NCBI GenBank assembly: GCA_015272215.1
Contig: JACYMD010000064.1
Span: 107,036 to 171,035 of the forward strand
Source: Rivularia sp. T60_A2020_040
GTDB lineage: Bacteria > Cyanobacteriota > Cyanobacteriia > Cyanobacteriales > Nostocaceae
Reading direction: 5' to 3'
Length of the DNA: 64,000 nt
Part shown: piece by piece, positions 35,063 through 44,790 of the stretch
Layout: the number at the start of each line of letters is the position of its first letter
Position numbering within the stretch: position 1 is the first letter of the stretch
Notes under the pieces: generated by a model
Seen by the model: only the letters and a program-made list of their open reading frames with translations
The model's database searches: none
What the model was told of the DNA's origin: nothing
Made by a program: the position numbers and the translations under genes

Positions 35063-35169
35063 AAGCCCAGGAAATATCAAGGTTTTACAGCTTCCTATAT
35101 TCATATCTTGCACCATCAAAACTCCTAACTCAAAATAATTACTGATTGTTTGACTTCATTCTTACCCGC

Positions 35170-35218
35170 CTGGGACTGCAAGTCCCAGTCTGATAGCAGA
35201 AGTCCATTAAAATGGACT
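35170..35218. repeat. Two tandem palindromes
   Basis: CTGGGACT-GCA-AGTCCCAG (35170-35188) and AGTCCATT-AA-AATGGACT (35201-35218) follow each other closely. They are downstream of the convergent kinase gene and may be a small mobile palindrome or bidirectional terminator. Confidence 0.5.
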
Positions 35219-35309
35219 AAAATATTATATTTTTATTTTAGTAATATTTTTATTTATATTTTTGATTATCTAGTTAATTATGCGGCTCTGTGCAAGATGT
35301 GAGTGTGAT

Positions 35310-36881
35310 TTAAGCAGAAAGGTCGAAAGGAGAATCTGTATTAATACCTTGCAATTTTGCTAAAATTTGAGGCTTAATTTTATGGTATTCGGCTTGAAGT
35401 AAATTCTTGCTAAATTGGGGTTTAGCAGAAGATACTAGTGTGTGGCTGATGTTGACCCAATCAAGCAGACGCTGACGTTGAACCGGAGCAATGCTCGAAA
35501 GCAAAATATGACTACACTTAGAGGGATTTTCTCTGCCAAAAAATACTAAACGGTAGTAACCTGTTTTTCCTAAAAGAGTAACAGTGTCTTTACCCGTATT
35601 GCTTTTGAGATCTAAATAATAAGGTAACCATTTCGCACCGAATTGACGATGATAAATAACTGTAATCCATAACAACATTGGGTGAGGTGCAGTAATAAAT
35701 AGAAATTGATTGTAGCGGGTGCAAACCAAGCGCTTATGAATTTCTATTTGCGGTAACATTACCCACAAAGCGGGTGTTGACTTGCCATTTACCTCGATAT
35801 TTTGAGGAAAAACGATATCAGCAATTGGTTTATCTTGGGGCCAAACAACTTGTCTTAAAATTTCGTCATTGCAAACCGATGTATTAGTATTAAGCTGATT
35901 GTCTTGGTTAAAATTAGCCTTAACAGTAGCAGCAAGGGCAGCAACATCAGTTTTATCATAAAGATGATGATTATTATCAGTATTTGTGCGGAACTGAGAA
36001 TTTTGATAACGCTCCTCTATCGATGCTAAACGTTTAAGAATTTCACCGATACTTTGAGGACGCTCACTTGCTTGCTTAGCGAGACATTTGATCACCAAAT
36101 TTTCTAGTTCTACAGGCAGTTGAAACTTCAGTTCAACTTCAGAAAAAGGGCGTGGTGGTTTATAATGATGTACTTTATACCATCCCCCAAAAGAATGATT
36201 TTCTGGTATTAAAGGCATTTTTCCTGTGAGCATCTCGAACATCATTACTCCCAAACTGTAAATATCCGAGCGGTTGTCAAGTTCCTTTCCTTCCATTTGT
36301 TCGGGAGAAGAATAAGCTAAAGTACCCAAATAATAATTAGTCTGCTGAGTATCTGAAAGTAATAACTTCGCAATCCCAAAATCGAGAACTTTGACTAATT
36401 CTCCAAAACTAGGATCATTAATTGCCAACATATTGCTAGGCTTAATGTCGCGGTGAATAATTGGGCAAACCTTGCCATCAACGGGGATACCATCGTGAGC
36501 GCATTGTAAACCCAAACATATTTGACGTACTAGATTCAAGAACCTGGATAGAGATATTTGGTCATCACGGATAATATGGCTGAGACTTCTACCATGTAAA
36601 TATTCCATTACATAAAAAGGAGTAGAATTTTCGTCCACACCATAATCCATGACTCTAACAATGTGGATACTTTTTTGACCTAATAAAGCACAAGTTTTAG
36701 CTTCTCGTTCAAAGCGTTCTTTTAGGCGCATTTTTTTGTTTTCAACTGAGAGAGCCAGAAATTTAACTGCTACAGGTACACCTCCTAATAAAATATCCTT
36801 AGCGCGATAAACTCGACCCATCGCTCCGGTACCGATTATTTCCTGAAGCTGGTAGCGCTTGCCGAGTAAGCGGTCTGACAT
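35310..36881 (-). CDS. Serine/threonine protein kinase (Hanks type)
   Basis: A 523-residue kinase. Catalytic domain at residues ~5-285: glycine loop IIGTGAMGRVYRAKD, Lys in VAVKFLAL, catalytic loop IIHRDIKPSNML, DFGIAKLL and GTLAYSSPEQM. About 70 variable residues then connect to a C-terminal domain of roughly 170 residues (WVMLPQIEIHKRLVCTRYNQ; TGYYRLVFFGRENPSKCSHI) that I do not recognise. No transmembrane helix is evident, so it is probably cytoplasmic. The ATG at 36881 is preferred over a TTG at 36899. Confidence 0.88.
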   Translation of the reverse strand: MSDRLLGKRYQLQEIIGTGAMGRVYRAKDILLGGVPVAVKFLALSVENKKMRLKERFEREAKTCALLGQKSIHIVRVMDYGVDENSTPFYVMEYLHGRSLSHIIRDDQISLSRFLNLVRQICLGLQCAHDGIPVDGKVCPIIHRDIKPSNMLAINDPSFGELVKVLDFGIAKLLLSDTQQTNYYLGTLAYSSPEQMEGKELDNRSDIYSLGVMMFEMLTGKMPLIPENHSFGGWYKVHHYKPPRPFSEVELKFQLPVELENLVIKCLAKQASERPQSIGEILKRLASIEERYQNSQFRTNTDNNHHLYDKTDVAALAATVKANFNQDNQLNTNTSVCNDEILRQVVWPQDKPIADIVFPQNIEVNGKSTPALWVMLPQIEIHKRLVCTRYNQFLFITAPHPMLLWITVIYHRQFGAKWLPYYLDLKSNTGKDTVTLLGKTGYYRLVFFGRENPSKCSHILLSSIAPVQRQRLLDWVNISHTLVSSAKPQFSKNLLQAEYHKIKPQILAKLQGINTDSPFDLSA

Positions 36882-37163
36882 AGGAACTCCAATCTGCAAA
36901 AATAATATTAAATCTTAAATCTTAAATCTGACCTGCCATGAAGACAGGTTTTACATACAAAAAAAGCATTTAAATAATTAAAAGTCGATCTTAATCAACA
37001 ACAATGGTAGATATACTCAGTTTATTTGTACAATTATTAACTTTATCTCAATTTTATAATGCCCAAATTTTACTCAAAAACTTAACTTCTCCTAAAAAAA
37101 ATCTAGGAGGGGGATGGGGGGATGAGGTGAGGATAATTCTTATTAACTGTCCACTGTCAACTG
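36882..37163. repeat. Spacer with heptamer repeats
   Basis: AAATCTTAAATCTTAAATCT at about 36907-36927, a GGGGGATGGGGGGATGAGG block near 37108 and AACTGTCCACTGTCAACTGT before the next stop codon. No gene seen. Confidence 0.5.
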
Positions 37164-37664
37164 TCAACTAATTTGACGTTCTACATTAGCTTCCATTGTG
37201 CTGATCAGAAAATGACCTTCCATAATACCGCTGGTCAAGTGATAAGTATTATTGGAGACACGATGAAGAGTTTCAAATCCACTGCGACGCTGGCGATCGC
37301 CTAATACCCAGTAGCGCTGAATAATTGCCTCCGGACCAATCCAGCCTTCGCCCTCGACTTGCCCCAATAAATTATGTTGAAGTAAAAAAGTATATTGCCT
37401 TTCTCCGTCGTCCAAACGCCCTTTGTACTGCAAAGCAATTTCAGGATGTTTGGATGAAGGAAAAATCAGCTTTGTCACCATAGTGAACCAGTTATCTCGA
37501 TTCCAAGCAACCAAGGTCATACCTTTGACGCTAATTGGCATACCATTACGTTCTAACCAATTTCCTTGTAACATCCAGCGTCCTGGTTCAAGTAAAAAAG
37601 TATGAGCCACCTGTGGGTAATTTCCTGTATTGTTGCAGTATTGCCAAAATTTAGTATAGCCCAC
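37164..37664 (-). CDS. Conserved hypothetical protein
   Basis: A 166-residue soluble protein of mixed beta-rich character (TFLLEPGRWMLQGNWLERNG, PEIALQYKGRLDDGERQYTF, QVEGEGWIGPEAIIQRYWVL). The repeated short strands and Trp/Gly-rich turns suggest a beta-barrel or lipocalin-like fold, which is inference. I do not recognise the family. It lies between the kinase and anmK, all on the minus strand, with repeat-filled spacers. Confidence 0.7.
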   Translation of the reverse strand: MGYTKFWQYCNNTGNYPQVAHTFLLEPGRWMLQGNWLERNGMPISVKGMTLVAWNRDNWFTMVTKLIFPSSKHPEIALQYKGRLDDGERQYTFLLQHNLLGQVEGEGWIGPEAIIQRYWVLGDRQRRSGFETLHRVSNNTYHLTSGIMEGHFLISTMEANVERQIS

Positions 37665-37684
37665 GGAGATTGAAAGTTAGTTTT

Positions 37685-37715
37685 GTAGAGACGGGGCGTA
37701 TTGCTACGTCTGTAC
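37685..37715. repeat. 31-bp GTAGAGACG palindromic repeat, copy 1
   Basis: GTAGAGACGGGGCGTATTGC plus TACGTCTGTAC. Identical 31-bp copies lie at 54649-54679 and, inverted, at 59113-59143, each beside GGAGTTAGGAG-type heptamers. Looser relatives with GTAGAGACG/CGTCTCTAC ends occur near 27893, 53895 and 58988. Confidence 0.75.
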
Positions 37716-37777
37716 CGGAGTTAGGAATTAGGAGTAATAACCTTCAACCTTTAACCTTTAACCTTAAACCCTTTGTC

Positions 37778-38929
37778 TTACAAAGGTATGTGAATGTTTC
37801 CTAAAAGTACTTCCTGACTCGCTCCGGTGGCTGCGGGGAGGTTTCCAGGAGAGCCGGTTTGTCTCCAATAGGCTAAAACTGCAAAGGCGATCGCCTCTTT
37901 AAAGTCCGCGTTTAAACCGACTTCGTTGGTAATGGAAACGGGTATGTTCCCTAACAAATCCTGTAAACGATGTTTGAGGTAAAGATTGCGACTACCACCA
38001 CCACATAAAAGTACCCGATTGGGCATCTGTGGTAAAAAGTTACGGTAACTGTTAACAATGGAAGCTGCTGTTAATTCTGTAAGAGTTGCTAAAAAGTCTG
38101 CTGGACTAAGTTGTAAACTTTCTGCATCTTTTATACATTGATGTAAATAATCGACTCCAAATAATTCTCTACCAGTAGATTTAGGTGGCAACAGATGAAA
38201 ATATTCTTGATCAAGCCATTGTTCGACTAGTGTAAAATTTGGAGTACCACTTGCAGCCCAGTTTCCATCTTCGTCGTAGGTTTTTGCTTTATCAGTTAAA
38301 TGTTCCACTGCTAAGTCGATCAAGCTATTACCAGGACCAGTATCCCAACCGCGAATTTTTGAAAGCCAATTGTCACCATGAGCAGGAATATAAGTAACAT
38401 TACTAATTCCACCAATATTTTGAATACATCTAGATTCTGAGTGATGACTCAATAAAGCTGCATCTACACGAGGTACCAAAGGCGCACCTTGACCGCCGAC
38501 AGCAATATCGCCAGCACGAAAATCATTGATAGTATTAATACCTGTTAACTGGCTAATTAATATACCGCGACCAATTTGCAAACTGTAACCAAGTTTTCCT
38601 GAACCACATTTTTCCGTCAGCGGTCGATGGTAAACTGTTTGACCGTGAGAACCTATTAAAGTCGCTTTTTGATGACCTGCTTGAATTTTGATTGCAGCTT
38701 CAGCGAAACATGAGGCTACAGCATCATCTAATTCTGCTAACTCTACCATAGAGATAGTTTTGCCAGCACAAACTGCTAGAATGCGTTCTCTAATTTTTAC
38801 AGGGTAGGGATATGTTTCACCCGCGACCAATTCTACTTTAATATTTAAATCTGTACCGAAAATATCTACTAAAGCAGCATCGATACCATCTACCGATGTA
38901 CCACTCATTAAGCCAATTACGCGAGTCAT
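37778..38929 (-). CDS. anmK: Anhydro-N-acetylmuramic acid kinase
   Basis: Converts anhydro-MurNAc from peptidoglycan turnover to MurNAc-6-phosphate for cell-wall recycling. N-terminal [20 protein letters not shown] is diagnostic, with [47 protein letters not shown] and [18 protein letters not shown]. 383 residues is normal. Located downstream of kdpC on the same strand, separated by repeats. Confidence 0.94.
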   Translation of the reverse strand: MTRVIGLMSGTSVDGIDAALVDIFGTDLNIKVELVAGETYPYPVKIRERILAVCAGKTISMVELAELDDAVASCFAEAAIKIQAGHQKATLIGSHGQTVYHRPLTEKCGSGKLGYSLQIGRGILISQLTGINTINDFRAGDIAVGGQGAPLVPRVDAALLSHHSESRCIQNIGGISNVTYIPAHGDNWLSKIRGWDTGPGNSLIDLAVEHLTDKAKTYDEDGNWAASGTPNFTLVEQWLDQEYFHLLPPKSTGRELFGVDYLHQCIKDAESLQLSPADFLATLTELTAASIVNSYRNFLPQMPNRVLLCGGGSRNLYLKHRLQDLLGNIPVSITNEVGLNADFKEAIAFAVLAYWRQTGSPGNLPAATGASQEVLLGNIHIPL

Positions 38930-39228
38930 GGAATTTTAGATTTTAGATTTTAGATTTTGGATTTTAACTACGGATTTACCCTGCTCCTCGAATTCCGGGT
39001 ACGGGAGTGATTTGGGATAAAAGTATGTATCACCATTACAAAAAGTAATGATGTTTATCCAGATTAATCTCAGAAAATAAAAGATTCAATGATTACTCGT
39101 ATCTAAAATCCAAAATTCCTATACGGTAATTACTAATGGGTAATTGGTAATGGGTAATGGGTAATTGTCCACTGTCAACTGTCAACTGTCAACTGTCCAC
39201 TGTCAACTGTCCACTGTCAACTGTCAAA
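38930..39228. repeat. Repeat-filled spacer between kdpC and anmK
   Basis: TTTTAGATTTTAGATTTTAG units (38934-38962), GGTAATGGGTAATTG units (39134-39165) and a long ACTGTCA/ACTGTCC heptamer run (39166-39227) that reaches the kdpC stop codon. Confidence 0.75.
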
Positions 39229-39831
39229 TTAATTTTGTCTACGGTTTATTTCTTGGAGATCGAGAGCGTAATTTAATTTCAGGACATTAACTCCAGGTTC
39301 GCCAAATATTTTGAGAAATCTATCTTTGGTATACTTGACAATAAAAGGATAAATCTGGTCGGGTTGTAAATTACGAGCGCTGGCAACTCGATCCAATTGC
39401 TGCATAGCCGATTTAAAGGTAATATGGGGGTCTAAACCAGAGCCAGAGGTATAAATTAAATCGGCTAGTGGATCGATGCTTTGGTCTTGAAGTTCGTTTA
39501 CTCTTTCCAAAATTCGATTCAGTAGTTCTGGGTTACTAGGAGCAAGGTTACTAGAACCGGAAATTCCGGTAGGTTGAGCTTTTTTACCTTGACTGTATAG
39601 TACGCTACTAGGTCGGCTATGAAAATATTCTTCGGATGTAAAGGTTTGACCGATTAAAGCTGAACCGATTGGGTCATTGTTTAAGTTGACCATTATACTA
39701 CCTTTAGCTTGATATTGAAAGAAGGGAGCTTGAGCGACTAAAAGTATAAATAATGGATAGATAATTGCAGTAATTAACCACAAAATAACAGTAACGCGAA
39801 TTGCCCTCAAAATTGCTCGAAGTTGAGACAT
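39229..39831 (-). CDS. kdpC: Potassium-transporting ATPase subunit KdpC
   Basis: Single-span accessory subunit of the KdpFABC high-affinity K+ pump. N-terminal transmembrane helix (VTVILWLITAIIYPLFILLV), then the conserved GSALIGQTFTSEEYFHSRPS, SGSGLDPHITFKSAMQQLDR and FGEPGVNVLKLNYALD. 200 residues, normal. Third gene of the minus-strand kdpA-kdpB-kdpC order. kdpD/kdpE sensor genes do not follow; anmK does. Confidence 0.95.
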   Translation of the reverse strand: MSQLRAILRAIRVTVILWLITAIIYPLFILLVAQAPFFQYQAKGSIMVNLNNDPIGSALIGQTFTSEEYFHSRPSSVLYSQGKKAQPTGISGSSNLAPSNPELLNRILERVNELQDQSIDPLADLIYTSGSGLDPHITFKSAMQQLDRVASARNLQPDQIYPFIVKYTKDRFLKIFGEPGVNVLKLNYALDLQEINRRQN

Positions 39832-39942
39832 ACAATTTTAGATTTTAGATTTTAGATTTTAGATTTTAGATTTAGGAGTTCCCAATTACCAATTACCAAT
39901 TACCAATTACCAATTACCAATTCCCTATTCCCTATTCCCTTA
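39832..39942. repeat. Repeats in the kdpB-kdpC spacer
   Basis: ATTTTAGATTTTAG units (39837-39877), then CCAATTACCAATTA units (39890-39923) and CCCTATTCCCTATT to the kdpB stop codon. Other cyanobacteria have a small kdpG gene at this place; none is seen. Confidence 0.75.
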
Positions 39943-42048
39943 TTACGCTAATACTGTTAGAGAAATTATTAAATCTATTAATTTAATCGCGATAAATGGA
40001 ATAATCAACCCACTTAAACCATAAATCAAAAGATTGCGTTGTAGTAGTTGATTGGGTGTCATTGGGGTAAATGGAACACCTCTAAGCGCTAAGGGAATTA
40101 ATGCTGGAATAATTAATGCGTTGTAAATTAATACTGAAAGTACAGCAGAATTAATACTTGTTAAATTCATAATATTTAGTTTATTCAAGCCAGCATTTGC
40201 AAATATTACTGGAATAATTGCAAAGTATTTAGCTATATTATTGGCAATGGAAAATGTTATTAAAGCACCACGAGTCATCAATACTTGTTTACCAATACCG
40301 ATAATATCAATTAATTTTGTGGGATCTGAATCCAAATCAATAATGTTGGCTGCTTCCTTGGCTGCTTGACTACCATTATTCATCGCTACCGCAACATTTG
40401 CTTGGGCTAATGCAGCTGCATCGTTTGTACCATCCCCTGTCATGGCAACTAATTTTCCTTCTGCTTGTTCTCGCTGAACTACAGCCATTTTATCTTCTGG
40501 AGTAGCTTCGGCAATAAATTCTTCTATTCCAGTTTCTCTAGCGATTACTGAAGTAGTTATCTGATTATCGCCGGTAATCATAATGGTACGTACACCAAGT
40601 TTTCGCAATTGTCCGAAGCGTTCGCGTATTCCTGGCTTGATGTTATCTTTTAAATAAATAATGCCGTAAATTTCGTGATTCATGCATACGGCTAATGGTG
40701 TACCTCCTTGCTGAGATACCATTTCGTAAGCTGAATTGAGTTCGGCTGTAACTTCCGCACCTAGCAATCGCACAAAGCGTTTTACCGCATCTACAGCACC
40801 TTTACGAGCCATTGAACCATTCGGTAAGTCAGTACCTCCTATCCTGTTCATAGCAGTAAATTGTACTGGTTGAGCATTTTGGTAGTCAAAATCAATTCTT
40901 GCTCCCAATCTTTGAGCTAAACGAATAATTGATTTTCCTTCGGATGTGTCATCAAATATACTTGCAGCCAGAGCGACAGCAGCGATTTCTTGCATTGTAT
41001 GACCGTTGATGGGGATAAAACCATCTGCTAAACGGTTTCCTCTGGTTACGGTGCCTGTTTTATCAAGAATTAAAGTGTTGATATTTCCACAGGCTTCTAT
41101 GGCTCTAGCTGAAGTCGCTATTAAGTTTAACTGGGCAATTCGATCCATACCACCAATAGTGGTAGCACTGAGTAAACTAGCAACTGTTGTAGGAATTAAT
41201 GCCACAAAAATAGCAATTAGGATAGGTACACTAATGGTGGTTTTGATGTAATAGGCTAGGGCTGGAAAAGTTGTCACAACTGATAAAAATACCAAACTAA
41301 TTAGAGCCATTAACACCGTCAAAGTTGATTCTAATGGTGTTTTTTTACGTTCTCTCCTCTCAATTAAATAAATCATCCGATTGATAAACCCTTTATCTGG
41401 ATCAACTGTAATGCGGATGATCAATTCATCAGAGATAATACGGCTACCGCCGGTAACATAACTAGCAACATCAGAGCCAGATTCTTTCAGTACTGGTGCG
41501 GATTCTCCAGTAATAGCCCCTTCATCGACGCTTGCAGCACCCATAATTACTTCCCCATCTGCGGGAATAATATCGCCGGCTACCACATATACGGTATCGC
41601 CACGTTGTAAACTGGTCGCGGGGATTTCAGAAATGGTGCCGTCAGCTAAAAGTTTTTTGGTTCTAATATCTGACTTAATCGAACGCAATACATCAGCTTG
41701 GGCTTTTCCCCGACTTTGAGCGAAGGCTTCAGCAAAGTTAGCCAACCATAAAGTTAAGAACAAAAGAAACGCGATCGCGATGTTAAAAATTTTCGCATCA
41801 TTTGTTGCCGGTGAACCAAATAAAATAGGAAAAATAATTGCTGTTAAGACAATCAAACAACTTACCCAAACCACAAATAAGACGGGATTTTTAATAATGT
41901 GTTTGGGATTTAACTTGACAAAAGCATCTTTTATAGCTCTACCATAAAGACCTTTTTTACTTACCTTGACTTTTTTGCGGGAAAAACGACGTTCGTTAGA
42001 CCGGGAAGTGGCAAGATTAGACTTGGAGCTAGTGACAACTGAGTTCAT
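39943..42048 (-). CDS. kdpB: Potassium-transporting ATPase ATP-binding subunit KdpB
   Basis: P-type ATPase subunit driving K+ import. Phosphorylation motif LILDKTGTVTRGNRL, A-domain DEGAITGESAPVLKESG (its Ser is the known inhibitory phosphosite), hinge VAMTGDGTNDAAALAQANVA and the Kdp-type membrane segment ALITFSIANNIAKYFAIIP are present. About 701 residues from the ATG at 42048; a TTG upstream lies in GGGGACAA repeat DNA and is rejected. The basic N-terminal extension (ERRFSRKKVKVSKKG) is typical of cyanobacterial KdpB. Confidence 0.96.
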   Translation of the reverse strand: MNSVVTSSKSNLATSRSNERRFSRKKVKVSKKGLYGRAIKDAFVKLNPKHIIKNPVLFVVWVSCLIVLTAIIFPILFGSPATNDAKIFNIAIAFLLFLTLWLANFAEAFAQSRGKAQADVLRSIKSDIRTKKLLADGTISEIPATSLQRGDTVYVVAGDIIPADGEVIMGAASVDEGAITGESAPVLKESGSDVASYVTGGSRIISDELIIRITVDPDKGFINRMIYLIERRERKKTPLESTLTVLMALISLVFLSVVTTFPALAYYIKTTISVPILIAIFVALIPTTVASLLSATTIGGMDRIAQLNLIATSARAIEACGNINTLILDKTGTVTRGNRLADGFIPINGHTMQEIAAVALAASIFDDTSEGKSIIRLAQRLGARIDFDYQNAQPVQFTAMNRIGGTDLPNGSMARKGAVDAVKRFVRLLGAEVTAELNSAYEMVSQQGGTPLAVCMNHEIYGIIYLKDNIKPGIRERFGQLRKLGVRTIMITGDNQITTSVIARETGIEEFIAEATPEDKMAVVQREQAEGKLVAMTGDGTNDAAALAQANVAVAMNNGSQAAKEAANIIDLDSDPTKLIDIIGIGKQVLMTRGALITFSIANNIAKYFAIIPVIFANAGLNKLNIMNLTSINSAVLSVLIYNALIIPALIPLALRGVPFTPMTPNQLLQRNLLIYGLSGLIIPFIAIKLIDLIISLTVLA

Positions 42049-42156
42049 AGGCTTGTTTGTGGGGATGGGGAAGGGGACAAGGAGATGGGGAGACAAGGGG
42101 ACAAGGGGAGAAAAACTCCTAACTCCTAATTCCTAACTCTTAACTCCTAACTCCAT
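42049..42156. repeat. Repeats in the kdpA-kdpB spacer
   Basis: GGGGACAAGGAGATGGGGAG units followed by AACTCCTAACTCC units fill the 108 bases. No small gene is seen. Confidence 0.75.
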
Positions 42157-43845
42157 TTAATTTCCTGTGGCTAGTCTAAATCCTTCGGCTATGGGGCCAT
42201 TGACTAGGATGGGAAAGAAAATTAGAAAGCTGAAAATGAAAATCACAGCTACTGTCAAACCGTTAAATAGAAGTGTATCGGTTTTTAAGGTAGCGGCAAT
42301 TGCGGGTATTGGTTTTGTCTGTGCCATACTGTCTGCTAAAAGTAAAATGGCGAATATGGCGACGTAACGTCCTAGTACCATAGTCCCAGCACTACTTAAG
42401 TTCCACCACAACGTGTTATCTATCAAGCCTTCAAAACCGGAACCGTTATTAACGCTTGCGGAAATATATTCGTAAACTACTTGGGAAATTCCGTGGGCTC
42501 CAGGATTACTGATTCCTGATAAAGATACAGGATAAGCTAAGGCGATCGCGCTGGGAATCAGTACTGCTATGGGATGAATTAATACTACCAAACTAGCTAG
42601 AACTATGGAGGGTTTGGTAATTTTACGTCCGAAAAATTCCGGGGTATTACCTACCATTAATCCTGCCCAAAATGCAGTTAAATATTGATAAATTAATAAA
42701 TATACTATTCCTGTGCCAATACCACCCCAAATTACGTGTAGAAACATACTTAATAAGGTAGAAAAACCACCGGCAGGCATTAAGGAATCATGCATTCCGT
42801 TAACTGCACCATTCATGGTTGCGGTACTTATAACTGCCCATAACGCTGTTTGTACCCAGCCAAATCTAACTTCTTTTCCTTCTAGATTGGGTAGTTGTTC
42901 AAGTCCCAAGTTAGAATTTACCAGGGGATTACCGATGAATTCTCCACTTGCTGTTACCCAAAGTAAAGCTAGGAAAATTATAAATACCATCCAAAACAAT
43001 CGCCAAGCTTGTTTAATATTTTTGGTAAAAGCACCATAAACGAATATCATCGCTGTGGGAATGGACATCATCACGATTAATTCGATTAAGTTCGTAGCAG
43101 CATTCGGATTTTCAAAGGGATGAGCGGAGTTGGCACCAAAAAAACCACCGCCGTTTGTACCCAAAAGTTTGATAATTTCAAAAGATGCAACAGGGCCAGT
43201 AGGAATATATTGAGTTCTACCTTCTAAGGTTTCAATTAATAAAGGTGCTGAAAGAGTTTGTGGTACTCCTTGAGCTAATAATAGGATGGCTCCAATCACG
43301 GAAATTGGTAGCAATATCCTGGTAATTCCCCGAATCAAATCCACATAATAGTTTCCCAAAGGTTTACCCGTCAAACCACGAAGAAAAGCAATACCCACCG
43401 CTAAACCCGTCGCTGCTGAGACGAACATCAAAAAGTTTAAAGCCGCAGTATTACTAAAATGACTTAACGCTTTCTCTCCTAAGTAATGTTGCTGTCCTGT
43501 ATTAGTTAAAAATGAGACTGTGGTATGTAGTCTCAAATCCCACCTCATCGCACCAAAATTATTGGGGTTCCAAGGTAGATTCTGTTGAAAACTCAGAAGT
43601 AAATATACTAAAATTCCCATGAATAAGTTGCTTTGTAGCAAGGAATAAGCGTATTGTCTTCCTCTCATGTTTTCTTGAGGATTTACACCCGCTAACTTAT
43701 AAATAACTTGTTCTAATGGGTTCATTACTCGATCGAGCAATGAAGATTCACCCATGAATACCCTAGCTATATATTTTCCCAATATTGGCGTAATAATTAT
43801 CACCACAGCAAGGGTTAACCCTATCTGTAACAAACCTTGTCCCAT
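42157..43845 (-). CDS. kdpA: Potassium-transporting ATPase channel-like subunit KdpA
   Basis: Selectivity-filter subunit of the Kdp pump, with about ten membrane helices. Filter-related motifs: TVSFLTNTGQQHYLGE, LLGTNGGGFFGANSAHPFEN, MNGAVNGMHDSLMPAGGFST and SVNNGSGFEGLIDNTLWWN. 562 residues, normal. First gene of the operon; no kdpF frame was recognised upstream. It is divergent from the kaiB/kaiC cluster across a 945-base spacer that must carry its promoter. Confidence 0.96.
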   Translation of the reverse strand: MGQGLLQIGLTLAVVIIITPILGKYIARVFMGESSLLDRVMNPLEQVIYKLAGVNPQENMRGRQYAYSLLQSNLFMGILVYLLLSFQQNLPWNPNNFGAMRWDLRLHTTVSFLTNTGQQHYLGEKALSHFSNTAALNFLMFVSAATGLAVGIAFLRGLTGKPLGNYYVDLIRGITRILLPISVIGAILLLAQGVPQTLSAPLLIETLEGRTQYIPTGPVASFEIIKLLGTNGGGFFGANSAHPFENPNAATNLIELIVMMSIPTAMIFVYGAFTKNIKQAWRLFWMVFIIFLALLWVTASGEFIGNPLVNSNLGLEQLPNLEGKEVRFGWVQTALWAVISTATMNGAVNGMHDSLMPAGGFSTLLSMFLHVIWGGIGTGIVYLLIYQYLTAFWAGLMVGNTPEFFGRKITKPSIVLASLVVLIHPIAVLIPSAIALAYPVSLSGISNPGAHGISQVVYEYISASVNNGSGFEGLIDNTLWWNLSSAGTMVLGRYVAIFAILLLADSMAQTKPIPAIAATLKTDTLLFNGLTVAVIFIFSFLIFFPILVNGPIAEGFRLATGN

Positions 43846-44790
43846 GTCTAAAAGCGCCCGTTTACAGTTTGATAATTTTAACTAAGAATTTGTCTATTAA
43901 TAGGGATATAAATTAGGTTTCTTGTAATATAAATTACAACTCTCACCAGAAAATATCTTATTTTAGTTAATTCTGCAATCTTTTGGTAGCCAAATTGCTT
44001 TCTTTATTTGTCGCTAATAAATATTGACATATTTCTGGTATTATGTACTTGCGTTTTTATCTAGAGATTATTTTTTAACAATAATTTAATTGTCCGATTC
44101 CTGGCATCAAATTATTTCTTTTTCACCTTCAATACCTATTTGTATGGATACTTGTTTGAATAACATACACCGATATAACAGATATTCTCGGAGACTAATG
44201 TATAATATAAGACGATTAATCTTTTTTTTAGAAAGAATAATAAATCAGATGAAAGTGATTTGATCGGCTTTTCGTGGGAATATGTTGTAAAAATTCAATA
44301 GTGAAATACTATACAATCAATTTTCACAAATATCAAGGCAAGGGTTAGGTTTTGGCGATTTCTTAGAGAATTGTCCAAGGTTATGGAGGTAGCATGGACG
44401 CTCAAAGCACTATTGATCGATTTGCTTAGATAGCACGATTAAAACCCCGTCCTTAAGGAGTTTTAACCAATGCGTGGGTGGGTTCCCTGTCCGTACTAAT
44501 CTGCCTCATAAAGATGAAATATGTATGCTGTATTATCCATCATAATTAATGTGGTGGAGTACTAATTTTATTCAGAAAACAGTCGGTATTATTTCACAAA
44601 TCTCAAGTTGATATTATAAAAGAACATTTCATAATATGAAAATTAATGGTTTATATAACAACTTAATTAGTTAAAATATTTCATAAATTTAAATAAACTT
44701 AATTCTGTTTGATAAAATCAATAGCAATTTTGAGTAAAATTAGTCAAATTAAATAATACCTAACCTAAAATATACGTTGAAATTTATATA
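43846..44790. promoter_or_regulatory. Long divergent spacer between kdpA and kaiB-like genes
   Basis: 945 AT-rich bases with no supported gene. I looked for a c-di-AMP riboswitch ahead of kdpA on the minus strand and saw none. A GC-richer block at 44330-44520 is listed separately. Confidence 0.4.
44330..44520. mobile_element. Unassigned structured block, possible transposon scar
   Basis: GC-richer than its surroundings. AAAAC-CCCG-TCCTTAAGGA-GTTTT forms a nested hairpin (about 44432-44455), followed by ACCAATGCGTGGGTGGGTTCCC (first 20: ACCAATGCGTGGGTGGGTTC). The hairpin then GGGTTCCC order recalls the block at 1560-1735. A short frame MDAQSTIDRFA lies just before. No transposase frame is present. 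Confidence 0.25.

Larger units (their letters stand above)
34515..35309. other. Long spacer after nblA
   Basis: 795 bases with no supported gene. The first 120 bases are GC-richer (CTGGGGATGCCGGGGCGTCA near 34579), then AT-rich DNA, then the two palindromic repeats listed separately at 35024-35062 and 35170-35218. Confidence 0.4.

Noticed and set aside
43846..44330. Search for a c-di-AMP riboswitch upstream of kdpA
   Set aside because: None of the conserved blocks (GGAGGAACC, GTCAGCTAAC) was found on the minus strand.
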